DNA of 14,881 nucleotides from Clostridia bacterium (lineage in GTDB: Bacteria; Bacillota; Clostridia; Oscillospirales; CAG-272), in contig JAFXFQ010000113.1 of NCBI GenBank assembly GCA_017520365.1, positions 1 to 14,881 of the forward strand, given 5' to 3'. Positions 1-8,697 of the stretch are shown piece after piece (within the stretch, counting starts at the first letter, position 1; each line of letters starts with the position of its first letter). The notes beneath the pieces were generated by a model. The model was not told the origin of the DNA, ran no database searches, and saw only the letters and a program-made list of their open reading frames with translations. The translations under genes and the position numbers were made by a program.

Positions 1-1524
1 CTCGGTGCCAAAGGACAAAGAGATCTTGTGCGTCAGGGAGAAAGTGTCGCATCTGTTACTGCCGTTTTCGAGGGCGAGCCCGATAAGGATGGCTTTGATG
101 AAAACGGAGAGCTGTGCATCGAAAGAACTCTCACAAAGGACGGCAGAAGCACCGCAAGGATCAATGGCAAAAGCGCATCCCTGTCCCTTATGAAGGAATA
201 TGCGGTTAAGCAGCTGGCTCTTCATGGTCAGAATGATACCGTATCTCTCTATGATAAAGCAGAGCATATAATACTACTTGATGATTATGCAGATGTTAAC
301 ACGGAGGTTTCTGCGTATTCAGAGCTGTATGCGCAGCTTTGCGCAAAGAAGAATGAGATATCCGATCTTGAAAGATCTCTTGAAGATAGGTCTATGATGA
401 CCGATATTCTGAAATATCAGATCTCAGACATAGATAAAGCAAGGCTCGCAGATCCTTCCGAGGAGGAGAAGCTTGAAAAGCTGAGAACAAAGATCAAAAG
501 CATTGAGCAGGTATCAAAGAATGCAAATCTTGTATATCGTGCATTGGCCCCGGGTGAAAAGGGAGCAAGTGCTTCCTATCTGCTCGAAAGAGCTGCGCAG
601 GCCCTTCGCCAGCTTTCCGACGTCATGGAAAATGCAGAAGAGCTTGCCTTGAAGCTTGAGGAGTATAAGTACGAGGTCATAGATATTGCCGAGCAGGCAA
701 AGGACGTTGTTGATGCAGATGATATCTCCGACCCCGAAAAACAGCTTGACGTTATTGAAAGTCGACTCGCACTTTTCTCAAGGTTAAAAAAGAAGTATGG
801 CGGAACACTGGAGGATGTCATAGCATTCCGAGACGAGGCTAAGAGAAAGCTTCGCGACCTTGAGGGCGGCGAGGACAGAATGGAGGAGCTCCGACTTGAG
901 TACAGAGTAATTGCAAAAAAAGCAATGGCGGAGGCTGAGATCATATCGGAAAAGAGAAGAGTGGCGGGTGCAAGACTTGCCGAAGAGGTGATGTCTGCCC
1001 TGAAGGCTCTCGATATGCCAAAGGTAAGCTTCTTTACTGATGTAAGAAAAGCTAACGGAGATGATAAATTAAACTCCAGGGGATGTGACGACGTGGATTT
1101 TACCGTTATAACAAATCCCGGAGAAGAGGCACAGCCCCTGTATAAAATAGCCTCGGGCGGTGAGCTTTCAAGAATCATGCTTGCATTGAAATGCGCACAG
1201 ACCAAGAAAAACGCACAGTCAACCGTTATCTTCGACGAGATAGACACGGGTGTGTCCGGCGGCACCGCTGAGCGCATCGGTCTTAAGCTTGAGGCGCTTT
1301 CCGATAACGTTCAGGTTATCTGCGTTACTCATTCAGCTCAGGTCGCAGCTCATGCCGACAGCCATCTTCTCATTGAAAAGAATGAGGTGGACGGCAGAAT
1401 GGAAAGCTCGGTCAGAGCACTTGAGGGCGATGAGCGCGTTTGCGAGCTTGCCCGAATCATTGGCGGTATAAACGTTACTGAAAAGCAGTACAGTGCCGCC
1501 CGTGAGCTACTTAATTTGAAATAA
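1..1524 (+). CDS. recN: DNA repair ATPase RecN (5' end missing)
   Basis: RecN is an SMC-like ATPase recruited to DNA double-strand breaks that promotes recombinational repair. The frame is open from base 1 (LGAKGQRDLVRQGE, matching the conserved RecN segment just after the Walker A region), so the gene begins before the window. 507 residues are visible against about 550-570 for the family, so the P-loop itself is missing. Visible motifs are the ABC signature SGGELSRI (nt 1153-1176), Walker B TVIFDEIDTG (D and E codons at 1234 and 1237) and the H-loop VTHSAQVAAHAD (His codon at 1330). Between them is a long charged stretch typical of the RecN coiled coil. It ends in TAA at 1522-1524, 32 nt before tyrS, with no terminator between. 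The ATG at 28 is internal, not the start. Family identity is secure. Confidence 0.95.
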   Translation, partial: LGAKGQRDLVRQGESVASVTAVFEGEPDKDGFDENGELCIERTLTKDGRSTARINGKSASLSLMKEYAVKQLALHGQNDTVSLYDKAEHIILLDDYADVNTEVSAYSELYAQLCAKKNEISDLERSLEDRSMMTDILKYQISDIDKARLADPSEEEKLEKLRTKIKSIEQVSKNANLVYRALAPGEKGASASYLLERAAQALRQLSDVMENAEELALKLEEYKYEVIDIAEQAKDVVDADDISDPEKQLDVIESRLALFSRLKKKYGGTLEDVIAFRDEAKRKLRDLEGGEDRMEELRLEYRVIAKKAMAEAEIISEKRRVAGARLAEEVMSALKALDMPKVSFFTDVRKANGDDKLNSRGCDDVDFTVITNPGEEAQPLYKIASGGELSRIMLALKCAQTKKNAQSTVIFDEIDTGVSGGTAERIGLKLEALSDNVQVICVTHSAQVAAHADSHLLIEKNEVDGRMESSVRALEGDERVCELARIIGGINVTEKQYSAARELLNLK

Positions 1525-1556
1525 AAAATATAACATATAAAAAAGGAGAGCGGCAG

Positions 1557-2801
1557 ATGCCGCAACAAAGAACAATGAGCTTGTACCAGGAATTTATCGA
1601 CAGAGGAATGCTTGCGCAGGTTACTGACCCTGAGAAGGTCAAGGATCTGCTTGATAATCAGAAGATCACTTTCTATATCGGTTTTGACCCTACAGCAGAC
1701 AGCCTTCATATCGGACACTTCATTCAGATGAAGGTCATGGCACATATGCAGATGGCAGGACACAGACCTATCGCGATTTTCGGAGGCGGTACCGCTATGG
1801 TCGGTGACCCCTCAGGTAAAAATGATATGAGAAAGATGCTTACAAAGGAAGAAATCGCTCATAATATCGATAACTTCAAGGTTCAAATGGGTAAGTTTAT
1901 CGATACTTCAGACGGAAAGGCTATCTTCGTTAACAACGGAGATTGGCTCCTCGATCTCAACTATATCGACTTCCTTCGCGAGGTAGGTCCTCACTTTACT
2001 GTAAATCGTATGCTTGCTGCTGAGTGCTATAAGTCCAGAATGGAAAAGGGTCTTACATTCCTTGAATTCAACTATATGATCATGCAGTCTTACGACTTCT
2101 TCCGTCTCAATCAGGATTACGGCTGTATCCTTGAGACCGGTGGTGATGACCAGTGGTCCAATATCATCGGCGGCGTTGAGCTTGTTCGCCGTAAGACGGG
2201 TAAGGAGGTATACGGTCTCACCTTCAACCTTCTTCTCACAAGCGAGGGCAAGAAGATGGGTAAGACAGAGAAGGGCGCCCTTTGGCTTGATCCTCAGAAG
2301 ACTCCTCCCTACGACTTCTTCCAGTACTGGAGAAATATTGACGATGCAGACGTTATTAAGTGCATGAAGATGCTCACATTTATGCCCCTTTCAGAGATCG
2401 CTGAATATGAAAAGATGGAGGGTGCTGAGCTCAATAAGGCTAAGGAGCGTCTTGCTTGGGAGGTTACAAACATCATCCACGGCAAGGAAGAGGCTGATAA
2501 GGCTCTTGAAACTGCAAAGACAGTATTTGCGTCCGGCGGAATGAGCGCAGATATGCCTACAACAACACTTACAGCAGAGGACTTTACAGACGGAAAGATC
2601 CTTGTTTCCGATATGCTTGTTAAATCAAAGCTTGCGCCTTCAAAGGCAGAAGCAAAGCGTATCATCACAGGCGGTGGAGTTCTTGTCGGCGACGTGAAGG
2701 CTGAGGGCTTCGGTGCTTCTGTAAATGCTGATGAAATCGGTGAAGACGGTATTATTCTCAAGAAGGGTAAGAAGACCTTCCACAGATTTATCAAGGCTTA
2801 A
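1557..2801 (+). CDS. tyrS: Tyrosyl-tRNA synthetase (TyrRS)
   Basis: Cytoplasmic class I aminoacyl-tRNA synthetase that attaches tyrosine to tRNA-Tyr using ATP. The protein has 414 residues, the usual bacterial length. Residues 40-54 (YIGFDPTADSLHIGH) carry the HIGH signature, residues 170-180 hold the tyrosine-pocket region with Tyr, Gln and Asp, GGDDQWSN lies near 195-202, and KMGKT (233-237) is the KMSKS loop. The C-terminal 70 residues form an S4 RNA-binding domain (SKAEAKRIITGGGVLVG). The ATG at 1557 is chosen because AAAGGAGA ends 8 nt upstream; an in-frame ATG at 1575 would also leave a complete enzyme but has no better site. The gene follows recN by 32 nt and its stop overlaps the next start by one base (TAATG). 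No T-box leader fits in the gap, unlike many Firmicutes tyrS genes. Confidence 0.98.
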   Translation: MPQQRTMSLYQEFIDRGMLAQVTDPEKVKDLLDNQKITFYIGFDPTADSLHIGHFIQMKVMAHMQMAGHRPIAIFGGGTAMVGDPSGKNDMRKMLTKEEIAHNIDNFKVQMGKFIDTSDGKAIFVNNGDWLLDLNYIDFLREVGPHFTVNRMLAAECYKSRMEKGLTFLEFNYMIMQSYDFFRLNQDYGCILETGGDDQWSNIIGGVELVRRKTGKEVYGLTFNLLLTSEGKKMGKTEKGALWLDPQKTPPYDFFQYWRNIDDADVIKCMKMLTFMPLSEIAEYEKMEGAELNKAKERLAWEVTNIIHGKEEADKALETAKTVFASGGMSADMPTTTLTAEDFTDGKILVSDMLVKSKLAPSKAEAKRIITGGGVLVGDVKAEGFGASVNADEIGEDGIILKKGKKTFHRFIKA

Positions 2802-3472
2802 TGTATAAATACCTTCTTTTTGATGCAGATAATACACTGCTTGATTTTGACCTTGCTGAGAAACAGGCTCTTCTTGAAACGATGAGCCTGTCTCCCCTTG
2901 GATTTACGGAAGAGATACATAAAAGATACCACGTTATCAACGATAATGAGTGGAAACGCCTGGAAAGAGGCGAAACAACAAGGGACCGCCTCAGAATCGA
3001 TCGCTTTTCCAAGCTTTTTGATGAATTCGGGCTGGATGGTAGGCTATATTGCAACGAGATTGCCGATATGTACACCTCAAAGCTTTCACAGCAGGGTTGT
3101 CTTTTGCCCTTTGCAGTTGAGGTGCTTGAAAACTTATCAAAAAAGTACGATTGCTATATCATAACAAACGGTATAACTGAGGTTCAACGGTCAAGAATTT
3201 CATTGACGCCTCTCGGGAATTATATTAAGCATTCATTTGTTTCGCAGGAGCTGGGATGGGCAAAGCCTTCACCCATATTTTTTGAAAAGGTTCTTGAGTA
3301 TATCGGAGATGCCGATAAGAAAAAATATCTTGTAATAGGGGATTCTTTGACGTCAGATATAAAGGGCGCCTGCGATTCAGGACTTGATTCTGTTTGGATA
3401 TCAAGCGAAAGCAATCCGTTGCCCACTTACCGTATCGAAAGGTTACAAGACCTGTATTCTATTTTGGATTAA
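2801..3472 (+). CDS. yjjG: HAD-superfamily nucleotidase, YjjG family
   Basis: A 223-residue haloacid dehalogenase-type phosphatase. Motif I is FDADNTLLDF with nucleophile Asp8 and general acid Asp10; motif II is ITNG (Thr122-Asn123); motif III is the lysine in WAKPSP (Lys155); motif IV is IGDSLTSD with Asp181 and Asp186 as magnesium ligands. The FDADNTLLDF start, the alpha-helical cap between motifs I and II, and the length match YjjG, which in E. coli dephosphorylates non-canonical pyrimidine nucleotides such as 5-fluoro-dUMP and dUMP. That substrate is inferred from the family, not read from sequence. The start codon overlaps the tyrS stop by one base, so translation is probably coupled. 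Another HAD phosphatase activity is possible; the superfamily is certain. Confidence 0.88.
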   Translation: MYKYLLFDADNTLLDFDLAEKQALLETMSLSPLGFTEEIHKRYHVINDNEWKRLERGETTRDRLRIDRFSKLFDEFGLDGRLYCNEIADMYTSKLSQQGCLLPFAVEVLENLSKKYDCYIITNGITEVQRSRISLTPLGNYIKHSFVSQELGWAKPSPIFFEKVLEYIGDADKKKYLVIGDSLTSDIKGACDSGLDSVWISSESNPLPTYRIERLQDLYSILD

Positions 3473-3488
3473 GCAGAAAGGTCGGTAT

Positions 3489-4391
3489 ATGTATAAGAAT
3501 TTTATTGAGCTCCTTAAGGATGCTGATATTAAATATTATAAAGATGAGCCTATGTGCCGTCATACGTCCTTCCGTATAGGCGGACCCTGTGATGTGTTTG
3601 CAGTTCCCGAAAGCATTGACGAACTGAAGGAAGTTTATTCTGCAGCACGTGAGTGCGGCCTTCGCACATATATTCTCGGAAAGGGAAGTAACGTTCTCTT
3701 TGCAGATGAGGGATACAGGGGCGTGGTCATATCTACAGAGGCACTTTGTGACGTAGCTGTCAGCGGTAATACTTTAACTGCACAGTGCGGAGCATCATTT
3801 ACTCACATTGCGGCAGTTGCAAGGGATGCAGGTCTTTCCGGACTTGAATTTGCATACGGAATTCCCGGTGCTGTAGGCGGTGCTGTGTTCATGAACGCAG
3901 GCGCATACGGCGGCAAGGTCTCCGATTGTCTCGCAGTCAGTACCGCTTTTGATCCTGTCAGCGGTCGCATTATCCGCACAGAAGGCGATGCACATGAATT
4001 CGGATACAGAAAAAGCATATATAAAACAGCTCCCGAAAAGGTTATCCTTTCCGCTGAGTTCACTCTCACTCCCGGCGACAAAAATGAGATCAAAGCAAAA
4101 ATGGACGATTTTATGGGCCGCAGACGTGATAAGCAGCCCCTTGAATACCCATCAGCAGGAAGTGTCTTTAAGCGTCCCGAAGGGCATTTTGTAGGTCAAA
4201 TGGTGGAGGAGCTGGGCCTTAAGGGCTATACAGTCGGAGGTGCTCGCGTTTCCGAAAAGCACGCAGGATTTATCATAAATTCAGGCGGTGCCACCGCCAA
4301 GGATGTTACAGATCTTATCGATCATATCAAAGCCCGTGTCAAAGAAGCGTACGGCGTTGATCTTGAGTGCGAGATTATTTTTGTAAAATGA
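3489..4391 (+). CDS. murB: UDP-N-acetylenolpyruvoylglucosamine reductase MurB (type II)
   Basis: Flavoenzyme that reduces UDP-GlcNAc-enolpyruvate to UDP-MurNAc with NADPH, the second committed step of peptidoglycan precursor synthesis. The protein has 300 residues. HTSFRIGGPCD (25-35) and GKGSNVLFAD (64-73) belong to the FAD-binding domain, and GIPGAVGGAVFMNAGAYGG (124-142) is the flavin/pyrophosphate loop. FGYRKSIYK contains the substrate-binding Arg174, YPSAGSVFKRP the catalytic Ser225 proton donor, and the C-terminal ECEI the expected catalytic Glu (probably Glu295). The short C-terminal domain is the type II form seen in Bacillus and Staphylococcus. The ATG at 3489 is chosen because AAAGG sits 7 nt upstream and the protein then starts like other MurB. 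The frame extends upstream to 3384 inside yjjG, but that part has no MurB character. The stop overlaps the whiA start as ATGA. Confidence 0.97.
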   Translation: MYKNFIELLKDADIKYYKDEPMCRHTSFRIGGPCDVFAVPESIDELKEVYSAARECGLRTYILGKGSNVLFADEGYRGVVISTEALCDVAVSGNTLTAQCGASFTHIAAVARDAGLSGLEFAYGIPGAVGGAVFMNAGAYGGKVSDCLAVSTAFDPVSGRIIRTEGDAHEFGYRKSIYKTAPEKVILSAEFTLTPGDKNEIKAKMDDFMGRRRDKQPLEYPSAGSVFKRPEGHFVGQMVEELGLKGYTVGGARVSEKHAGFIINSGGATAKDVTDLIDHIKARVKEAYGVDLECEIIFVK

Positions 4392-5125
4392 CGGGATCGT
4401 ATGCAAAGGCCGCCAAAGAAGCGCTTTTGGAGGTCACGGAAAAAAGAAAGAAATGCTGCAACCGTATTCTTACGGATATGCTGTCTCTCAATTCCATAGA
4501 TGACAGCGAAGAAAGAATCAACGTTCTTATTGCATCAAGTCAGCATTTTAAATGTGCATCCTGCTTTCCACATTTTTTGAAGGGACTTTTTATTAGCTCA
4601 GGTAACGTAACAAATCCCGAAAAGGCTTATCATCTGGAGCTTTCGTTCAAAACTGAGGTGGAAAGAGATTGTGCAATGGGCATTCTTGAGGATAACGGAC
4701 TGCCTATGAAACGCACCAAAAGAAAGAACAGATTTCTTTTGTATATCAAGGACAGCACGCAAATAGAAGATTTTTTCGCAGTTATCGGCGCAAACCGCCT
4801 AGCATTTGATCTGATGAATTCCAAGATCATAAGAGAAATGCGAGGAGATGCCAACAGACAGATGAACTGCGATATGGCAAACATTAAGAAAACACTCAAG
4901 GCCGCAGGCAGGCATGTCGAGCTGATAGGCGAGATGATGGAGAAGGGAACTATTATCCGACTTCCCAATGACCTCCGTGAAACTGCACGGCTGAGATACG
5001 AGAATACCCAAGCGTCAATGACAGATCTCGGGCTTTTGCATAATCCCCCCATTTCAAAATCCGGGGTAAAGCACAGGCTGGATAAGATCGTTGACTTCTA
5101 CGAAGAAATAAACCATAAGGAATAA
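4388..5125 (+). CDS. whiA: WhiA-type DNA-binding regulator, shortened N-terminus
   Basis: WhiA is a conserved DNA-binding protein of Gram-positive bacteria built from a degenerate LAGLIDADG homing-endonuclease fold plus a C-terminal helix-turn-helix. It controls sporulation septation in Streptomyces and affects division and chromosome segregation in Bacillus. Visible here: an N-terminal SYAKAAKEALLEV segment and CC pair (residues 4-24), the LAGLIDADG-like FLKGLFISSGNVTNPEKAYH (63-82), EMRGDANRQMNCDMANIKKT (150-169), and the C-terminal HTH ending SKSGVKHRLDKI (223-234). The protein has 245 residues against about 310-320 usually; the missing part lies between the CC pair and FLKGLF, where the first LAGLIDADG unit should be. 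The ATG at 4388 overlaps the murB stop (ATGA), implying coupled translation; an in-frame ATG at 4367 lacks a ribosome site. rapZ and yvcK, often just upstream of whiA, are absent here. Confidence 0.92.
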   Translation: MTGSYAKAAKEALLEVTEKRKKCCNRILTDMLSLNSIDDSEERINVLIASSQHFKCASCFPHFLKGLFISSGNVTNPEKAYHLELSFKTEVERDCAMGILEDNGLPMKRTKRKNRFLLYIKDSTQIEDFFAVIGANRLAFDLMNSKIIREMRGDANRQMNCDMANIKKTLKAAGRHVELIGEMMEKGTIIRLPNDLRETARLRYENTQASMTDLGLLHNPPISKSGVKHRLDKIVDFYEEINHKE

Positions 5126-5142
5126 CGGAAAGGAGTGCGGGC

Positions 5143-8100
5143 ATGGCAGATTTTGTACATTTACACCTTCATAGCGAATACAGCTTGCTGGACGGCGCCT
5201 GCCGCATCTCCGATATTCCCAAGATAGCCAAGGCAAACGGACATACATCCTGCGCCTTGACAGACCACGGTGTAATGTATGGTGCAGTTGCGTTTTATAA
5301 GGCCTGCATCAAAGAAGGAATCAAGCCTATCATAGGATGCGAGGTCTACGTTGCCAACGGATCCCTCTACGACAGAAACCAGACAGAGGACGGTCACTCC
5401 TGCCACCTTGTTCTTCTGTGTAAAAACGAGGTTGGCTATAAAAACCTGATCTATATGGTATCAGAAGCATTTATTCACGGCTTCTATTCAAAGCCGAGAA
5501 TAGATATGGAGCTGCTTTCTGCCCACAGTGAGGGCCTCATAGCACTTTCCGCCTGCCTTGGGGGCTATATTCCAAAAAGAATAACTGCAGGCGACTATGA
5601 GTCAGCCGAAAAGTATGCTGTAACAATGAAAAAGCTTTTCGGAGATGATTTTTATCTTGAAGTGCAGGATCACGGAATCGAGGAGCAGAAAACTGTTAAC
5701 GAAGCTATTTTCAGAATGGCCGAGGAGCTGGACATACAGACCGTTGCAACAAATGACGTTCATTATCTGAAAAAAGAGGACAGCGAAGCACAGGCAATCC
5801 TGATGTGCATCCAGACAGGAAGCTGTATAAATGACGGCAGACCCATAGGATTTGAGACAGATGAGTTCTATTACAAGTCAACGGATGAAATGTCTCTTCT
5901 GTTTTCGAACCATCCTGAGGCAATCGAAAACTCTGTAATTATTGCCCAAAAGTGTAACTTCGATTTTTCATTCGGTCACACGTATCTGCCCTCGTATAAG
6001 TGCCCGGGCGGAGTATCTCCCGAGGAATATCTTAAGAAGACTGCGTTGGATGGCCTTGAATCAAAGGAAGTTTCAGGATACATGGATTACAGCCGTATAC
6101 CTCGGGAAAGGTATATGGAGAGAATAGAATATGAGCTTTCAGTCATTGCAAAAATGGGCTACAGCCAGTATTTTTTGATAGTCTGGGATTTTGTCCACTA
6201 CTCAAAGTCCAAGGGCATTCCCGTCGGTCCGGGCAGAGGAAGCGGCGCGGGAAGCCTTGTTGCCTACCTCATTGGTATTACAGATATCGATCCCCTTGCA
6301 TTCGACCTGCTTTTTGAGCGTTTTCTGAACCCGGAGCGAGTCAGTATGCCTGATTTTGATATAGACTTTTGCTATGACAGAAGAGATGAGGCTATAGACT
6401 ACGTACGTAATAAGTACGGAGAAGATCATACTGCCCAGATAATCACCTTCGGTACAATGGCAGCACGTGCGGTGGTACGAGACGTTGGCAGAGCGCTCGG
6501 GATGTCGTATAACGACGTTGACGCTGTTGCAAAGCTGATACCGCGGGAGCTTAATATAACACTTGATGATGCTTTGAAAACGAAGGAGCTTCACGAGCTT
6601 TATATTTCATCTCATGACACACGTAAGCTTATCGACCTCAGCCGTGCCCTTGAGGGAATGCCCAGACACGCATCAACTCACGCGGCAGGTGTGGTGATTA
6701 CAGAGCTTCCGTTAACTGACCACGTTCCCCTTGCAAAAAACAACGGTATAACCGTTACTCAATTTGATATGAACACGGTGGCAGAGCTGGGACTTCTGAA
6801 GTTCGATTTTCTTGCTCTTCGCTACCTGACAATAATAGATGCCTGCGAAAAGCAGATAAAGGAAAAAAATCCCTCATTCTCTCTTTCAAAAGTGAGGTTT
6901 GACGATAAGGAGACATATCAGCTTATCTCCCGTGGTTCCACAGACGGTGTCTTTCAGCTTGAGTCAGGCGGCATGAAGCAGATGCTTCAGCAGCTGAAGC
7001 CCGAATCCCTTGAGGATATCATAGCGGCGATAGCGCTGTACCGTCCGGGCCCTATGAGCTCCATACCCAAATATATCGAAGCAAGACACTCGGGCAAAAA
7101 AGGCGAATATGCGTCTCCTCTACTGAAACCGATACTTGAGCCCACCTACGGCTGTATCGTCTACCAGGAGCAGGTAATGCAGATATTCCAAAGCGTTGCA
7201 GGATACTCTCTCGGTCACGCTGATATAGTAAGAAGAGCTATTTCAAAAAAGCACGCAGATGAGCTGATGAGGGAAAAGGATGCCTTCATTTCCGGTGCAA
7301 CCGAAAGAGGCCTGACTAAAGAGGATGCAGAAAAGCTCTTTGACGATATTGCCGATTTTGCAAATTATGCATTCAATAAGAGCCATGCGGCAGCATATGC
7401 CGTCACCTCCTACAGAACGGCTTATCTGAAGACCCATTACAGGCTCGAATATAACTGCGCACTTATAACCTCGGTCCTGCAAAGTCCCGATAAGATCAGC
7501 GAATACCTTGCCGATTGCAATAAAAAGGGAATAACGGTGTTGCCACCCGATATTAATAAGAGCAGAGCTGATTTCAGAGCGGAAAACGGATCTATCCGCT
7601 TCGGACTTGCCGCTTTGAAAAACGTTGGTGTTGCCTTTATTGAACAGATAGTTCTCGAAAGAGAGCAGGGAGGCCTGTTTTCTGACTTCGATGATTTCAT
7701 TTCAAGAGCAGAAAAGTTGGGACTTAACAAAAGACAGCTTGAGACATTCATAAAAGCGGGTGCTCTTGACTGCTTCGGAATCTACAGAAGTCAGATGCTT
7801 GCTGTATACGAAACACTTCTTGACCGTTCCGGAAGTCAGCAGCTCGATGGACAGCTTGATTTCTTTTCAGCAATTCCGGAGGATGAGCTCAGCGTGCTGA
7901 AAACGGAGTTTCCAGATGTAAAGGAATTCACAAACGCAGAAAAGCTGAAAATGGAAAAAGAAGTATCGGGTATGTTCCTTTCCGGTCATCTGCTTGATGA
8001 CTACAAGGAAAACATCGATCATCTTTCACCTGATTCTGTTGGAGCAATAATCCGCTCCTTCCAGGAGGACGGACAAGGTAAGTATAAAGAGAACCAGACC

Positions 8101-8625
8101 GTCTGCATTTGTTCAATGGTTACTCAGCGAATAAATAAGACCACGAGAAACGGCGATCATATGGCCTTTGTCACACTTGAGGATAAAAGCGGAACTATTG
8201 AGGCTGTTGTATTTCCGAAGGTACTTTCGGAGTATGGACATCTCCTTACAGTCAACAGTGCCGTGTGTATAACGGGCAAAATTTCCGTAAAGGATGACGA
8301 GGATCCCAAAATTTTGATGAACGACGGCGCATTTCTTGCAAAAAACGGCTCTTCCTTAACTTTTCCGCCGTCAAAGGCTCCCAGAATAGTGAAGAAGAAC
8401 ATCAACGAGCTAAAGCTGTATCTCAAGCTCCCCTCAATGGATTGCCTTGAATTTAGAAGAATCAATGCATTTCTTTCTATATTCGGCGGCAGCGTGCCCG
8501 TTGTGCTTTACGACAGCTCAACAAAAAAAGCCTCTGCGCTGAAGGGTGCAGGTGCCAGAGTGGACGAATTCACCGTTGGTGAGCTTCGTGATATCCTCGG
8601 TGATGACTGCGTCGTTATAAAATAA
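5143..8625 (+). CDS. dnaE: DNA polymerase III alpha subunit DnaE
   Basis: Catalytic subunit of a bacterial C-family replicative DNA polymerase. It has 1160 residues, the same size class as E. coli DnaE, with no inserted epsilon-type exonuclease, so it is not PolC. In order: a PHP domain (1-270) with HLHLHSEYSLLDG, LTDHG, IGCEVYV, SACLGG and TNDVHYL; the palm with GPGRGSGAGS and PDFDIDF, giving catalytic Asp404 and Asp406, and a third Asp555 in KFDFLAL; fingers GVFQLESGGMKQML; tandem helix-hairpin-helix (about 820-865); a beta-clamp motif QLDFF (904-908); an OB fold (about 985-1045) with HMAFVTLEDKSGTIEAVVF; and a small C-terminal domain. All nine PHP metal-ligand positions appear filled. The start follows AAAGGAG by 7 nt, 17 nt after whiA. 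Clostridia usually also carry PolC, so which role DnaE plays here cannot be read from this window. Confidence 0.98.
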   Translation: MADFVHLHLHSEYSLLDGACRISDIPKIAKANGHTSCALTDHGVMYGAVAFYKACIKEGIKPIIGCEVYVANGSLYDRNQTEDGHSCHLVLLCKNEVGYKNLIYMVSEAFIHGFYSKPRIDMELLSAHSEGLIALSACLGGYIPKRITAGDYESAEKYAVTMKKLFGDDFYLEVQDHGIEEQKTVNEAIFRMAEELDIQTVATNDVHYLKKEDSEAQAILMCIQTGSCINDGRPIGFETDEFYYKSTDEMSLLFSNHPEAIENSVIIAQKCNFDFSFGHTYLPSYKCPGGVSPEEYLKKTALDGLESKEVSGYMDYSRIPRERYMERIEYELSVIAKMGYSQYFLIVWDFVHYSKSKGIPVGPGRGSGAGSLVAYLIGITDIDPLAFDLLFERFLNPERVSMPDFDIDFCYDRRDEAIDYVRNKYGEDHTAQIITFGTMAARAVVRDVGRALGMSYNDVDAVAKLIPRELNITLDDALKTKELHELYISSHDTRKLIDLSRALEGMPRHASTHAAGVVITELPLTDHVPLAKNNGITVTQFDMNTVAELGLLKFDFLALRYLTIIDACEKQIKEKNPSFSLSKVRFDDKETYQLISRGSTDGVFQLESGGMKQMLQQLKPESLEDIIAAIALYRPGPMSSIPKYIEARHSGKKGEYASPLLKPILEPTYGCIVYQEQVMQIFQSVAGYSLGHADIVRRAISKKHADELMREKDAFISGATERGLTKEDAEKLFDDIADFANYAFNKSHAAAYAVTSYRTAYLKTHYRLEYNCALITSVLQSPDKISEYLADCNKKGITVLPPDINKSRADFRAENGSIRFGLAALKNVGVAFIEQIVLEREQGGLFSDFDDFISRAEKLGLNKRQLETFIKAGALDCFGIYRSQMLAVYETLLDRSGSQQLDGQLDFFSAIPEDELSVLKTEFPDVKEFTNAEKLKMEKEVSGMFLSGHLLDDYKENIDHLSPDSVGAIIRSFQEDGQGKYKENQTVCICSMVTQRINKTTRNGDHMAFVTLEDKSGTIEAVVFPKVLSEYGHLLTVNSAVCITGKISVKDDEDPKILMNDGAFLAKNGSSLTFPPSKAPRIVKKNINELKLYLKLPSMDCLEFRRINAFLSIFGGSVPVVLYDSSTKKASALKGAGARVDEFTVGELRDILGDDCVVIK

Positions 8626-8697
8626 TCTTACCGTCAGTTAACACAGAGTTAATAATATTTGTGTAGAATCAATCTATAAAAAGATACGGAGGAAGCT
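8626..8697 (+). promoter_or_regulatory. Possible promoter region of the PBP gene
   Basis: This 72-nt gap holds an AT-rich stretch with a perfect inverted repeat TTAAC-ACAGA-GTTAA (8638-8652). It also holds weak promoter-like hexamers: TTAACA (8638-8643) with TAGAAT (8664-8669) at a long 20-nt spacing, and TATAAA at 8675-8680. None forms a good sigma-A pair. The strong GGAGGAA site (8688-8694) ends 3 nt before the ATG. No terminator follows dnaE, so read-through from dnaE is equally possible. Confidence 0.3.

Noticed and set aside
576..1277. Long minus-strand reading frame of 233 codons
   Set aside because: It lies wholly inside recN, has a serine-rich translation typical of an antisense shadow, and has no motif or ribosome site.
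2309..2794. Minus-strand frame of 161 codons opposite tyrS
   Set aside because: It is the antisense of a well-conserved gene with no recognisable product.
3384..3488. In-frame upstream extension of murB by 35 codons
   Set aside because: It overlaps the end of the HAD phosphatase gene, has no family similarity, and the ATG at 3489 has a proper ribosome site.
8638..8652. Inverted repeat TTAAC-ACAGA-GTTAA before the PBP gene as an operator
   Set aside because: Five base pairs in AT-rich DNA is close to what chance gives, so it is noted only in the intergenic entry.
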